Shown in pieces: positions 1-7,449 of a DNA stretch of 64,000 nucleotides (positions within the stretch are counted from its first letter, which is position 1; each line of letters opens with the position of its first letter). A model generated the notes under the pieces. It was not told the DNA's origin. It saw nothing but the letters and a program-made list of their open reading frames with translations, and did not search any database. This DNA is from Desulfobulbaceae bacterium (GTDB lineage Bacteria > Desulfobacterota > Desulfobulbia > Desulfobulbales > Desulfocapsaceae): positions 1 through 64,000 of the forward strand of contig JAAELB010000247.1 of NCBI GenBank assembly GCA_024227155.1, given 5' to 3'. The position numbers and the translations under genes are program-made.

Positions 1-278
1 GACAACCACCGGCGGAATTTGTGGAGAAAAGCCCTTCGGCCAAGGGGAACTGTGTCCAGACGACGGTGACCAGCACACAGCGGCTGGAATCAGCTTCGAA
101 CGGACTGGACAGAGTACGAGAAACAAGCGAAGCAGTGTATTACCTCTGCGCGGGTCTTTGTATAATTCACCCGATTCAATGTTTCTGCGTCTGACCTGAG
201 GCAGGAGCCCAGTGCGGTAGTTCCGCATGCTTGGGATCTGTACGGGGGGTGCCGGGCAACCGGTATCCCTACCGTGAC
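1..278 (+). mobile_element. 3' part of a degenerate group II intron
   Basis: Positions 205-238 form a 34-nt hairpin of the domain V type (starts GAGCCC, ends GGGATC, GTGCGG/CCGCAT upper stem with a two-base bulge). It is followed at 240-278 by a domain VI-like hairpin with a bulged A near CTACCGTGAC. This is the standard 3' end of a bacterial group II intron. The intron is cut by the left window edge and appears internally deleted, because the reading frame at 3-131 runs almost directly into the 3' ribozyme part. The sequence just after the 3' end (GGCTTTTGACTCTTG, 279-293) also occurs inside the dispersed repeats at 2.3, 6.2, 7.2 and 9.9 kb. Confidence 0.75.
3..131 (+). pseudogene. N-terminal remnant of the intron-encoded reverse transcriptase
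   Basis: One plus-strand frame reads AEFVEKSPSAKGNC followed about 25 residues later by LDRVRETSEA. This resembles the N-terminal leader of group II intron proteins (a KGN segment, then an A-x-x-RVR-x-A segment ahead of the polymerase). The polymerase and maturase domains are absent: after about residue 43 the frame enters intron 3' sequence and stops at 192-194. The protein cannot be functional. The family assignment is from remembered motif shape and is an inference. Confidence 0.45.
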
Positions 279-323
279 GGCTTTTGACTCTTGTGTATCA
301 GAACCACCATCGGCTAATTGTAG

Positions 324-485
324 CGGCTCGCAATCATAAACGCCCAGGTGCGCAATAATGATCTTTCTGGGCTCACAATAAATGACAACAAGAATAGCCC
401 CAGGCTCACATTAAGTGTCACTGAGCTCAGATTAAAGGTCACTGGGCGCGCAATAATGGCACCGGGCTCACATTAAAGGTGAATA
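324..485 (+). repeat. Seven degenerate ~21-nt direct repeats
   Basis: Units of the form GGGCTCACATTAAAGGTCACT begin near 324, 346, 369, 402, 423, 444 and 464. Spacing is 20-23 nt except for one 33-nt interval. Each keeps a G/C-rich start (GGCTCNC) and an AATAAAGG/ATTAAAGG body. No spacers of a CRISPR kind are present. Multiple short subterminal repeats are typical of the ends of some insertion sequences (IS21 family, for example), so this may be the end of a lost element. No adjoining transposase is visible. Confidence 0.6.
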
Positions 486-884
486 AGACGTTGGTCTTCT
501 TTGTGCTTTGAAAAAGCAGGACCGTAGTAATGTTTGCGTCAGCCTGGAACTGGTAATCAAGATATTTTCCTTGCCAGTCTCAACATTTGATAAGAAAGTA
601 GAATCAGTTCTCCATATGCTTGGAAATGGAGCAACTTGCTCTATTGATAATCTGGAATTATCTACTTTATAAAGGTGTTGCTTTTTTTGTTAGGTTATTC
701 TCAATTTTCTAAAGGGTAAAACATAGAATCGAGAGAAATTCACATTGGAAACCAAGATCAAAGGCCGGTTATACACGGCAAGCCAGTTTGACCTGCCTCC
801 TAGAGTTTGGCCAAAATTAAGGTATAGTACTTCTGACCAATTATTCCTAGAAAGAAGGTCAATACTCACTTGTAGAGAACTAAT
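486..884. other. Gene-less stretch after the tandem repeats
   Basis: AT-rich sequence without a credible reading frame, ribosome site or strong hairpin. It separates the intron/repeat debris from the 3' end of the diheme cytochrome gene. Nothing further recognised. Confidence 0.4.
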
Positions 885-1643
885 CTAAAAGTTTGCTTGA
901 ATATAAGTCAGAATGTCAGAAGCCTGTTTTCCCGTCAAGTTTCCTGACTCTTTTCGGGTCATTTCACTTTTGCCACCGGCACCATAAACTGCTTTATGAA
1001 AACCTTCGCTGTACTTTCCATCTTTACCGAAGTATTTCTTCAGAGACATGTCTGCACCATCGCCATCTTCATTATGACAATTGGCACAATTAGCCTTATA
1101 GAGATTTTCTCCTGCCTCTAGGTCAGGTTTATTGAAAGTATATGATACAGGTTTGGAACTGATATCCAAAGTGGCAAACTCACCAATTTTTGGACCCTTG
1201 TTCAAAAATGCAACTACGTCTTTAACCTGTTGTTTTGTTAAACCTCCCTTCTGGCCAAAAGCAGGCATGGCCAAGGAAAAGGTGTTGAACTTACGTCCCT
1301 TCTCGGAGTGAAGGACATCCTCTGAGGTTATTGAGCCAAATTTTGCAGAAAGGTCAGTGCCAGTGCTGGGATTGGGTCTTGAGTCCTTGGCCGAGCGGCG
1401 CACATATCCCCCTTTTGCACCCAGACCATCCCAACCATGACAAGCCTTACAACGTAAGAAATCTTTTTTGCTGGAATCATAGCCCTTGGGGTAACCGCTA
1501 CCACCTGCTACTGCATTCGTCCAATTGCTCCAGACCAAGCCTCCTTTAAATGGATCACCGCCCTCATCGGCACTGCAGGCAGGGCCGGTAAGAAAAAAGA
1601 TACCAGCAGCAATACCAATCACGATAATGTAACTTTTTCGCAT
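885..1643 (-). CDS. Periplasmic diheme c-type cytochrome
   Basis: A 252-residue exported cytochrome. The start at 1643 is preferred over an upstream in-frame one because AGGAGG lies about 7 nt ahead of it and the protein then begins with a clean signal peptide (MRKSYIIVIGIAAGIFF, cleavage near ACSADEG; the Cys could mark a lipoprotein, but the lipobox is poor). Two CxxCH haem sites are present: CKACH near residue 65 and CANCH near residue 184. They sit in two cytochrome c class I-like domains, each with a downstream Met candidate. The expected role is periplasmic electron transfer. No redox partner adjoins it; the gene stands alone between intron debris and an IS remnant, so the partner is unknown. 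Confidence 0.8.
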   Translation of the reverse strand: MRKSYIIVIGIAAGIFFLTGPACSADEGGDPFKGGLVWSNWTNAVAGGSGYPKGYDSSKKDFLRCKACHGWDGLGAKGGYVRRSAKDSRPNPSTGTDLSAKFGSITSEDVLHSEKGRKFNTFSLAMPAFGQKGGLTKQQVKDVVAFLNKGPKIGEFATLDISSKPVSYTFNKPDLEAGENLYKANCANCHNEDGDGADMSLKKYFGKDGKYSEGFHKAVYGAGGKSEMTRKESGNLTGKQASDILTYIQANF

Positions 1644-1873
1644 GACATACCTCCTTGTAGTGAGAATTAATCTTGGACCTAAGAGTTGGCTTATACTACA
1701 CCGTAGTGGTACTTTGATCAAGAATGATAACACACCCAAATGCTGTTTAGGCTAAAGATAGAGGGTAATTGGCTGTAAATAATTAATGAATGGGCAAGGA
1801 GGCCTGTCCTTCGCAATTATTCGTACATTCGGAAATCATTGACAAATTTGGATGCGCCTGCCAAGCTGTAATC

Positions 1874-2347
1874 ATGATGAAAACGCTTGGAAATCTTGTT
1901 TTGTTCATTTGGTCGAAGTTCAGAATCACTTCGAATCTCGCTGCCGAGAACCTTGCGCTTCGCCAACAACTGGCCGTGATGAAACCGATGAACAGGCGGC
2001 CGAAGATTCAAATGATGGACCGGCTCTTCTGGGTTTTGCTTTCCAGAATTTGGGCACCTTGGCGTAAATCTCTGGTCATTGTCAGTCCGGATACTGTTGT
2101 CCGCTGGCACCGCAAGGGTTTCAAGCTTTTCTGGAAATTCAAATCCAAGGGTCCGGGAAGACCTCAAGTCAGTCGTGAAATCCGCGATCTTGTCAGGAGA
2201 ATGGCCAAAGCCAATCCAAGCTGGGGTGCGCCCAGGATTCATGGGGAATTGCTCCGGCTGGGGTTCGAGGTTTCCGAACGAACCGTATCAAACCTGATGC
2301 CCCGGCGCCCGCCAAATGCAAAGAGAAGGGGTCAAGTCGGCTTTTGA
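1874..2347 (+). pseudogene. Transposase N-terminal fragment
   Basis: From ATG 1874 (preceding codons belong to the element's left end) the frame encodes about 157 residues. It includes LAAENLALRQQLAVMK, DRLFWVLLSRIW, DTVVRWHRKGFKLFW and SWGAPRIHGELLRLGFEVS. This is the helix-turn-helix half of integrase-type transposases of the IS3/IS481 group (HTH_29/HTH_32-like). Reading should continue into the rve DDE domain but ends in unrelated residues (RRPPNAKRRGQVGF) encoded by the right-end repeat. No catalytic Asp/Glu triad is present, so it is inactive. Confidence 0.8.
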
Positions 2348-2461
2348 CTCTTGTCGCAAAGATTGATAACGAAATAGTATATCGGATCTGCAGGTGTTCA
2401 TCAAGTCAAGCATCAGCAAATCACCAAAACTAGAAGTAAAAACGTGGTCTGTCCCCTGTTT
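2326..2461 (+). repeat. Right-end dispersed repeat, copy A
   Basis: About 136 bp starting AAGGGGTCAAGTCGGC and ending GGTCTGTCCCCTGTTTA. It matches copies at 6175, 7237 and 9945 with only a few substitutions. It contains the partial palindrome GTCAAGTCGGCTTTTGAC near its left edge. Here it is joined to the transposase fragment, which shows it is the right part of that element. Confidence 0.85.
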
Positions 2462-2768
2462 ACACTGTTTACTCCAGTGGTTAATAACACTTGCTTATCC
2501 TAAAAGTTAGACTGGCCCGAGTAAGAGGAGACATTCATCGACGTGCAGACATGAATACACCTGCTGCGGAGTTACTGTTGACAAAAACTGATAATGAATG
2601 TTAGCTGATTATCGGAAAAGTGTTTGTTTGGCTTCGATCAACATCGTTTTTTTGTATCGGCAAAATTAACTTGCAAAAGGTAGAGCATGACGGAGGGTCT
2701 TGTGAAATACAGGGCTGGATGGTTGTTTATGGAAAGTGGTTGACTGTCACCACTGTAGGTATATTTTG

Positions 2769-2787
2769 GGATTGCCTAAGGCAATCC
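2769..2787 (+). promoter_or_regulatory. Perfect 8-bp inverted repeat upstream of ggt
   Basis: GGATTGCC-TAA-GGCAATCC lies about 31 nt ahead of the ggt start, between the presumed promoter region and the ribosome site. It has no T-run, so it is more likely an operator or leader hairpin than a terminator. The rest of 2462-2818 shows no supported gene; a frame overlapping the ggt start (2620-2922) lacks coding character. Confidence 0.35.
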
Positions 2788-2818
2788 TTTGTAAAAACCA
2801 ATAATGGGGGAGTGACGT

Positions 2819-4555
2819 ATGAACAGAAGACTATTACAATCGAGTTTTATGCGAGTCGCAGCAATGGTGGGCTGTACAGTGCTGTTTATGTCCCAGCTGG
2901 CTACAGCAGGATCGATCCTTGAAGGTCAGCGGATGCATCCGGTACAAGGCAAAGAGGGAATGGTAGTCACCAGTCATTTTCTCGCCACTCAATCTGCCCA
3001 GAAGGTCTTGAAAAATGGAGGTAATGCCATTGATGCTGCAGTGACCGCAGCTTTTTCACTGGCAGTTACACAACCCCGGTCTGGTAATATCGGTGGTGGT
3101 GGCTTTATGCTGATTTCTTCTGAAAAAAAGAATGAAGTCGTGGCCATTGATTACCGGGAAAAAGCACCAGGCAAAGCAACTGTCGATATGTTTCTTGATA
3201 AAGAGGGTAACGCCGACAGCCAGGTTTCAAGATATTCTCACCTAGCAGCAGGGGTGCCAGGTACTGTTGCCGGTCTTGCCATGGCACTTGAACAGTATGG
3301 TACCATCAGTTTAAAGGATGCAATGGCCCCAGCAATTAAGTTGGCAGAAGAAGGTTTTATTGTAACACCGCGTTTTAGTGACGGCCTCAAGAAAAAAGAA
3401 AAGATGCTTAAAAAATGGGACTCTTCCCTGAAGATTTTCTATAAAGCCGACGGAACTTACTATGAACCTGGTGAGCTATTTATTCAGAAAGATCTTGCTG
3501 CAACCTTAAAGCGTATTTCTGAAAACGGTATCAAAGAATTTTATGAAGGCAAAACAGCCGAACTTCTCGTTGCTGAAATGGCAAGACATGGCGGCCTCAT
3601 AAGTATGGAAGATATGAAGAATTATTCTCCGGGTTTCAGGACACCAGTCCATGGGAACTACAGGGGATATGATATATATTCAATGTCTCCACCGAGTTCC
3701 GGAGGTACCCATGTGGTACAGATTTTAAACATTCTTGAAGGATATCCCATCTCAAAATATGGTCATAATTCAGCCAAGACCATTCATTTGATGGCTGAGG
3801 CAATGAAACGAGCCTACGCAGATCGTTCCCATTACTTAGGTGATGAAGATTTCGTCAAGGTGCCGCTGAAAGGTTTAACTTCAAAAAAATATGCTGAGGT
3901 ACTCCGCAAGGAAATCGATCCTGAAAAAGCAACACCCAGTGCAACCATTGCCCAAAACAACCCCTTACCTTATGAGAGCAATGAAACAACACATTTCTCC
4001 ATCGTTGATAAGTTCGGAAATGCAGTATCCAACACCTATACCATTAACTTCAGTTACGGTTCCGGCATAGTGGTTGAAGGAGCTGGCTTTTTACTCAACA
4101 ATGAAATGGATGATTTTTCTGCAAAACCCGGAGTACCCAATGCTTACGGTTTACTCGGGGGAGATGCAAATAAGGTTGAGCCGAACAAACGGATGCTCAG
4201 TTCCATGTCCCCGACCATTGTCAAAAAGGATGGAAAAAATTTCCTCGTAACAGGAAGCCCTGGTGGTTCCCGTATTATCACGACCACTCTCCAGGTTATC
4301 ATGAATGTTATTGATCATAATCTCAATATCCTGAGTGCCGTAGCAGCCTCGCGTATCCACCATCAATGGCTTCCGGATGAAATACGTGTTGAAGAAGGTT
4401 TGAGTCCTGATACTATTGCAACTTTGCAGGAGATGAGCCACGAAATAAAAGTGAAATCAGCTATGGGAGCCATCCAGTCTATCATGATCAAAGATGGCAA
4501 GATGTTCGGAGCAGCCGATCCGCGCAGATCCACCGCGCTTGCCGCCGGACTGTAA
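2819..4555 (+). CDS. ggt: Gamma-glutamyltranspeptidase (gamma-glutamyl hydrolase)
   Basis: A 578-residue N-terminal nucleophile hydrolase precursor, the usual length of bacterial GGT. It transfers or hydrolyses the gamma-glutamyl group of glutathione and related peptides in the periplasm. A signal peptide is visible (hydrophobic VAAMVGCTVLFMSQLATA). The autocleavage/nucleophile site is Thr390 in NETTHFSIVD, splitting it into large and small subunits. Downstream LLNNEMDDFS and GSPGGSRIITTT are the typical small-subunit substrate and oxyanion segments. GGGGGAG ahead of ATG 2819 supports the start. It is monocistronic, followed by a strong terminator and flanked by mobile debris. Confidence 0.95.
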   Translation: MNRRLLQSSFMRVAAMVGCTVLFMSQLATAGSILEGQRMHPVQGKEGMVVTSHFLATQSAQKVLKNGGNAIDAAVTAAFSLAVTQPRSGNIGGGGFMLISSEKKNEVVAIDYREKAPGKATVDMFLDKEGNADSQVSRYSHLAAGVPGTVAGLAMALEQYGTISLKDAMAPAIKLAEEGFIVTPRFSDGLKKKEKMLKKWDSSLKIFYKADGTYYEPGELFIQKDLAATLKRISENGIKEFYEGKTAELLVAEMARHGGLISMEDMKNYSPGFRTPVHGNYRGYDIYSMSPPSSGGTHVVQILNILEGYPISKYGHNSAKTIHLMAEAMKRAYADRSHYLGDEDFVKVPLKGLTSKKYAEVLRKEIDPEKATPSATIAQNNPLPYESNETTHFSIVDKFGNAVSNTYTINFSYGSGIVVEGAGFLLNNEMDDFSAKPGVPNAYGLLGGDANKVEPNKRMLSSMSPTIVKKDGKNFLVTGSPGGSRIITTTLQVIMNVIDHNLNILSAVAASRIHHQWLPDEIRVEEGLSPDTIATLQEMSHEIKVKSAMGAIQSIMIKDGKMFGAADPRRSTALAAGL

Positions 4556-4594
4556 GATACTATCCTTTGGGACATTGTTCCTATTCGTGTTTTT

Positions 4595-4630
4595 ACAATG
4601 GTCGTCCTAGAGACGACCATTGTAATTTTC
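4595..4630 (+). terminator. Rho-independent terminator of ggt
   Basis: An 11-bp perfect stem ACAATGGTCGT / ACGACCATTGT with a 7-nt loop, followed by AATTTT. It lies 40 nt after the ggt stop. On the minus strand the hairpin is followed by A rather than T, so it serves ggt only. Confidence 0.8.
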
Positions 4631-4631
4631 C

Positions 4632-5251
4632 ACAACAAAGTGGAATCACAGTTAGATCACTTTGCTCCTTGCTCTCCAAAATATCTCTTACCGTTTTTGC
4701 CAGATCTTCTTTGATAATAGGCTTTTTGATAAATACTTGAGTACCGATTTCTAACACTTTTTTCTTTGGTAATGGGCAAATACATTGTAAAAATCGTTCC
4801 TTTACCAGGAGTACTATCTACAAGTATTATACCGCCATATGATTCAATAATCCCATGAACTAGAGCAAGCCCCTTCGCCAATTATTTTTGTTGTGAAGTA
4901 CGGTTCGAATTTTTTCTCAATAATATGAGTTTCAATCCCAACTCCTGTGTCTGAGACCTTAAGTTCAATATAGTTCCCAAATTTTAATTTCGGCCTTATC
5001 TGATGAATCTGTGCTGGGCTCCCCATGATGAGAGACTCATTCGTGATATTCTGTTTGATTTCGATCGTGGTTGGAATGGAAGATCTTATAAACGTAAAAA
5101 TGTCTTTGATGATGTGATCAACCTGAATTGTGGTGTATTTATTGCAACCTAGACATGTTATGAAAAAGTCAAACATGTTGCAAGGATGGGACGGAAAGTT
5201 AAGGGTTCTTAGTGATAACTGAGCTGCCTCAATAAGTAGTTGATCGGCCAT
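4632..5251 (-). pseudogene. Decayed hybrid sensor histidine kinase with receiver domain
   Basis: Three pieces in different minus-strand frames line up as one ancestral protein. 5251-4844 encodes IKQNITNE, GSPAQIHQI and then VSDTGVGIETHI and FEPYFTTK (HATPase N-terminal strand, G1 box and F box). 4881-4657 continues as GLALVHGIIESYGG (G2 box and end of HATPase). A third frame at about 4760-4632 reads FIKKPIIKEDLAKTVRDILE, the last strand and helix of a receiver domain. The asparagine N-box between GSPAQIHQI and KLKFGNYIEL is deleted. There is a frameshift near 4865-4880, and most of the receiver, the HisKA domain and the sensor domain are missing. It is clearly non-functional. Confidence 0.8.
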
Positions 5252-5266
5252 TTTTTATTAAATCTC

Positions 5267-5380
5267 TAACACCCCACAAGGGGGTATAAGTGCCTTGCCG
5301 GTTACTTTAAGTTCTTAATTTCAATACAGTCTCCAGATTACTTGTTTTTTATTGCAGCTTTTCTGGAGTAAGGCACTAAA
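5267..5380 (+). repeat. Palindromic intergenic element, copy E1
   Basis: It begins TAACACCCCACAAGGGGGT (small hairpin), then ATAAGTGCCTT, an inner stem CTCCAG/CTGGAG around an ACTTGTTTTTTATTGC loop, and closes with AAGGCACTAAA. It is nearly identical to E2 (11926-12057) apart from the leading hairpin. It lies between the kinase pseudogene and the next gene. Confidence 0.75.
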
Positions 5381-5400
5381 ATGGTGGAGGGGAAGTGGTG

Positions 5401-6030
5401 ATGATAATGATGAAAGTATTTATTATTGTATCAGTACTGATGATAGCAGTGAGTGCATACGCAGGAGCGGTGAAGAAAGATGTTTGTCATATCACTGGGA
5501 CCTTCGATTTTGGTAATGGTGAGATTCCAGTCGGACACATAATTAATATAGCCGACCCAGCATACCCCGCCCATTTGGAACATGGAGACCCTGAAGTATG
5601 GGCATTGACCTATGACAATAACGGAAACGAGCAATGTACAGCAAAAGTAGAAATAGATGAATGTCTGGCATGGACAAAAACACAGTTAAATAGTGTCTTT
5701 ACATCGTTCGATGAATACGGTTCTGAAGATCATAACAACCTCAATAAATTAGGCGATGATCATGAAGAAATTTACGGTGCAATCGTTTTTATTCGGATTC
5801 ACAGTTTGTCACCACCGACGAAATCAATTTTAGGTTACAAGTTATTTACATACGAATGTAAACAGGCACAAGAAGCTGATGGCGTCGTCACTGGCGTCGT
5901 CACATATTCAGGGAGATATACGTGGATTGATGAAAATGACGTTAAACAATACAGTGATACGCCATTGACCGAGGCTCAATACAATAAATGTAAGGAAGAC
6001 ATTTACCTTCATGAACCGCAGTCAAACTGA
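5401..6030 (+). CDS. Exported hypothetical protein with CH...AHLxHGD motif
   Basis: About 209 residues with a signal peptide (KVFIIVSVLMIAVSAYAGA). The motif VCHITG...GHIINIADPAYPAHLEHGD resembles a recurring segment of small secreted bacterial proteins of unknown function (CH...H-I-x-V...A-x-x-AHL-x-HGD), perhaps a metal site using Cys and His. Several other cysteines (QCTAK, DECLAW, YECKQ, YNKCK) suggest disulfides in the periplasm or outside. GGAGGGGAA lies just ahead; ATG 5401 is chosen over two upstream GTG codons by spacing. The function is unknown. The gene begins 20 nt after palindromic element E1 and is followed by an IS derivative. Confidence 0.6.
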   Translation: MIMMKVFIIVSVLMIAVSAYAGAVKKDVCHITGTFDFGNGEIPVGHIINIADPAYPAHLEHGDPEVWALTYDNNGNEQCTAKVEIDECLAWTKTQLNSVFTSFDEYGSEDHNNLNKLGDDHEEIYGAIVFIRIHSLSPPTKSILGYKLFTYECKQAQEADGVVTGVVTYSGRYTWIDENDVKQYSDTPLTEAQYNKCKEDIYLHEPQSN

Positions 6031-6074
6031 TGGTCCAAATCGCCTCGGACAGCAAAGACACACGTGATGTAACT

Positions 6075-6312
6075 CTGTCTTTCGCAATTATTCGTACTTT
6101 CGGAAATCATTGACAAATTTGCATGCGCCTGCCAAGCTGGAATCATGATGAAAACGCTTGGAAATCTTGATAGGGAAGGGGTCAAGTCGGCTTTTGACTC
6201 TTGCTGCAAAGATTGATAACGAAATAGTATATCGGATCAGCTGGTGTTCATCAAGTCAAGCATCAGCAAATCACCAAAACTAGAAGTAAAATCGTGGTCT
6301 GTCCCCTGTTTA
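6075..6312 (+). mobile_element. 238-bp internally deleted derivative of the same insertion sequence
   Basis: 6075-6169 repeats the left end of the 1.8-kb element, including the first codons of its transposase. It is joined at GAAATCTTGA directly to the right-end repeat (6175-6312, copy B). All of the transposase beyond about 8 codons is gone. This MITE-like form shows that the left block and the right block belong to one element. Confidence 0.7.
6175..6312 (+). repeat. Right-end dispersed repeat, copy B
   Basis: Same 136-138-bp block as copy A (start AAGGGGTCAAGTCGGC, end GTCCCCTGTTTAG), with under ten differences. It lies upstream of the solute-binding protein gene. Confidence 0.85.
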
Positions 6313-6437
6313 GTCCCTAGCACCATTTGGCACTGTCCCCGAGAAATTTTTGATAGCTTGAATTGCAACTGTATTTTTTGTAAAATTTTAACACTGAGAC
6401 CATACCCACCCACACTGTCTATAGGAGAATAGGAAAC

Positions 6438-7205
6438 ATGATAATAAAATGGAAGCAGATGACTATGATTGTCATAACGCTTGTTATGTGTGTCATATTC
6501 ACCTTCGTAGAAAAGGGACTGGCCAAGTCACCCCCTCTGTTGATTGTTACTGATCCGTTTGAACCGTTTGTTTTTCCGTCAGATGCAGAATTGAAAGGGT
6601 TAGATTATGATGTGACAGAAGCGGTCTTCCACATGTTGCAGATCCCTGTTGAAATCAAATTCTATCCTTTTAGCCGGTGTTTATACATGATGCGCAATCA
6701 GGACGCGGATGCCCTGATCGATTTGGTGAGGTCAGAAGAACGGAACACCTATATGGTCTTTCCTGAGGAACCTCTATCAGACACTTCACTCATCATCTTT
6801 TATCATAAGGGGAATCGCCCACAGATTGAGACGCTTGACGATTTAAAATTCTATAAGATTGGGTCACAAGTTAGCTCTGAATATCCTCAAGAACTGGCCA
6901 AGGTGATGGTCCATCGAGAAGATGTCAGATTGATGGAACAGAATTTTCACAAGCTGGTATTTGATCGGATTGATATCATGGTGGAGAATAGGATTGTGGG
7001 ACGGTATATCGCAAGCAAAATGGGAATTTTGGATCAGATAGAAGTACTCGAGTTACCGAAGTCGTTTCCAACACAATACTACCTTGGTTTTGCTAAAAAT
7101 GAAGGGCATGATCGCTTGGCGGAACAATTTAGTCAGGCATTAGTTCAATTTAAACAGACCCAAGCCTATCAAGACATTCTCGTCAAATATGGACAAGCGG
7201 AATGA
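6438..7205 (+). CDS. Periplasmic solute-binding protein, family 3 type
   Basis: A 255-residue protein with a signal peptide (MIVITLVMCVIFTFVEKGLA) and a type II periplasmic binding fold. An N-terminal lobe (PPLLIVTDPFEPFVF...GLDYDVTEAVFHML...VEIKFYPFSRCLYMM) is followed by a second lobe with LDDLKFYKIGSQ and a C-terminal FAKNEGHDRLAEQF...DILVKYG segment, as in SBP_bac_3 (PF00497). It would capture a small polar or amino-acid-like ligand. No permease or ATPase adjoins it and no kinase domain is fused, so it may be an orphan receptor or serve a transporter elsewhere. AGGAGAATAGGAAAC precedes ATG 6438. It is flanked on both sides by the dispersed repeat (copies B and C). Confidence 0.8.
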   Translation: MIIKWKQMTMIVITLVMCVIFTFVEKGLAKSPPLLIVTDPFEPFVFPSDAELKGLDYDVTEAVFHMLQIPVEIKFYPFSRCLYMMRNQDADALIDLVRSEERNTYMVFPEEPLSDTSLIIFYHKGNRPQIETLDDLKFYKIGSQVSSEYPQELAKVMVHREDVRLMEQNFHKLVFDRIDIMVENRIVGRYIASKMGILDQIEVLELPKSFPTQYYLGFAKNEGHDRLAEQFSQALVQFKQTQAYQDILVKYGQAE

Positions 7206-7236
7206 TTTTATGGGCGGCAATATGTATTGAGAATGG

Positions 7237-7374
7237 GAAGGGGTCAAGTAGGCTTTTGACTCTTGTTGCAAAGATTGATAACGAAATAGTAAATCGGATC
7301 AGCAGGTGTTCATCAAGTCAAGCATCAGCAAATAACCAAAACTAGAAGTGAAATCGTGGTCTGTCCCCTGTTTA
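7237..7374 (+). repeat. Right-end dispersed repeat, copy C
   Basis: Same block as copies A, B and D, here without a left IS end. It starts 32 nt after the stop of the binding-protein gene. The terminal GTTTAGTCCCT is followed by a second GTTTAGTCAC, a small tandem duplication at the right end. Confidence 0.85.
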
Positions 7375-7449
7375 GTCCCTGTTTAGTCACTGATCAATCC
7401 CAGTACACCCAAACGGGTGCACCAGGAAGAGTTGTATGACATCAAGATA

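Larger units (their letters stand above)
1804..2461 (+). mobile_element. Truncated insertion sequence remnant (IS3/IS481-like)
   Basis: The left part (1804-1898) is nearly identical to 6075-6169. It runs into a transposase 5' region and then directly into the ~136-bp right-end repeat found four times in the window. The DDE catalytic part of the transposase is missing, so this is an internally deleted, non-autonomous copy. No clear target duplication was found. The left boundary is set by where similarity with the 6-kb copy begins. Confidence 0.6.

Noticed and set aside
324-485. CRISPR array
   Set aside because: Repeats are degenerate, about 21 nt with no unique 30-nt spacers, and no cas genes are present.
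885-1739. Longer form of the diheme cytochrome starting at 1739
   Set aside because: It would put 32 residues before a perfect signal peptide; the AGGAGG site and signal peptide support the start at 1643.
2620-2922. 100-codon frame overlapping the ggt start
   Set aside because: It overlaps ggt by about 100 nt in another frame, has no ribosome site, and its sequence has no family resemblance or coding pattern.
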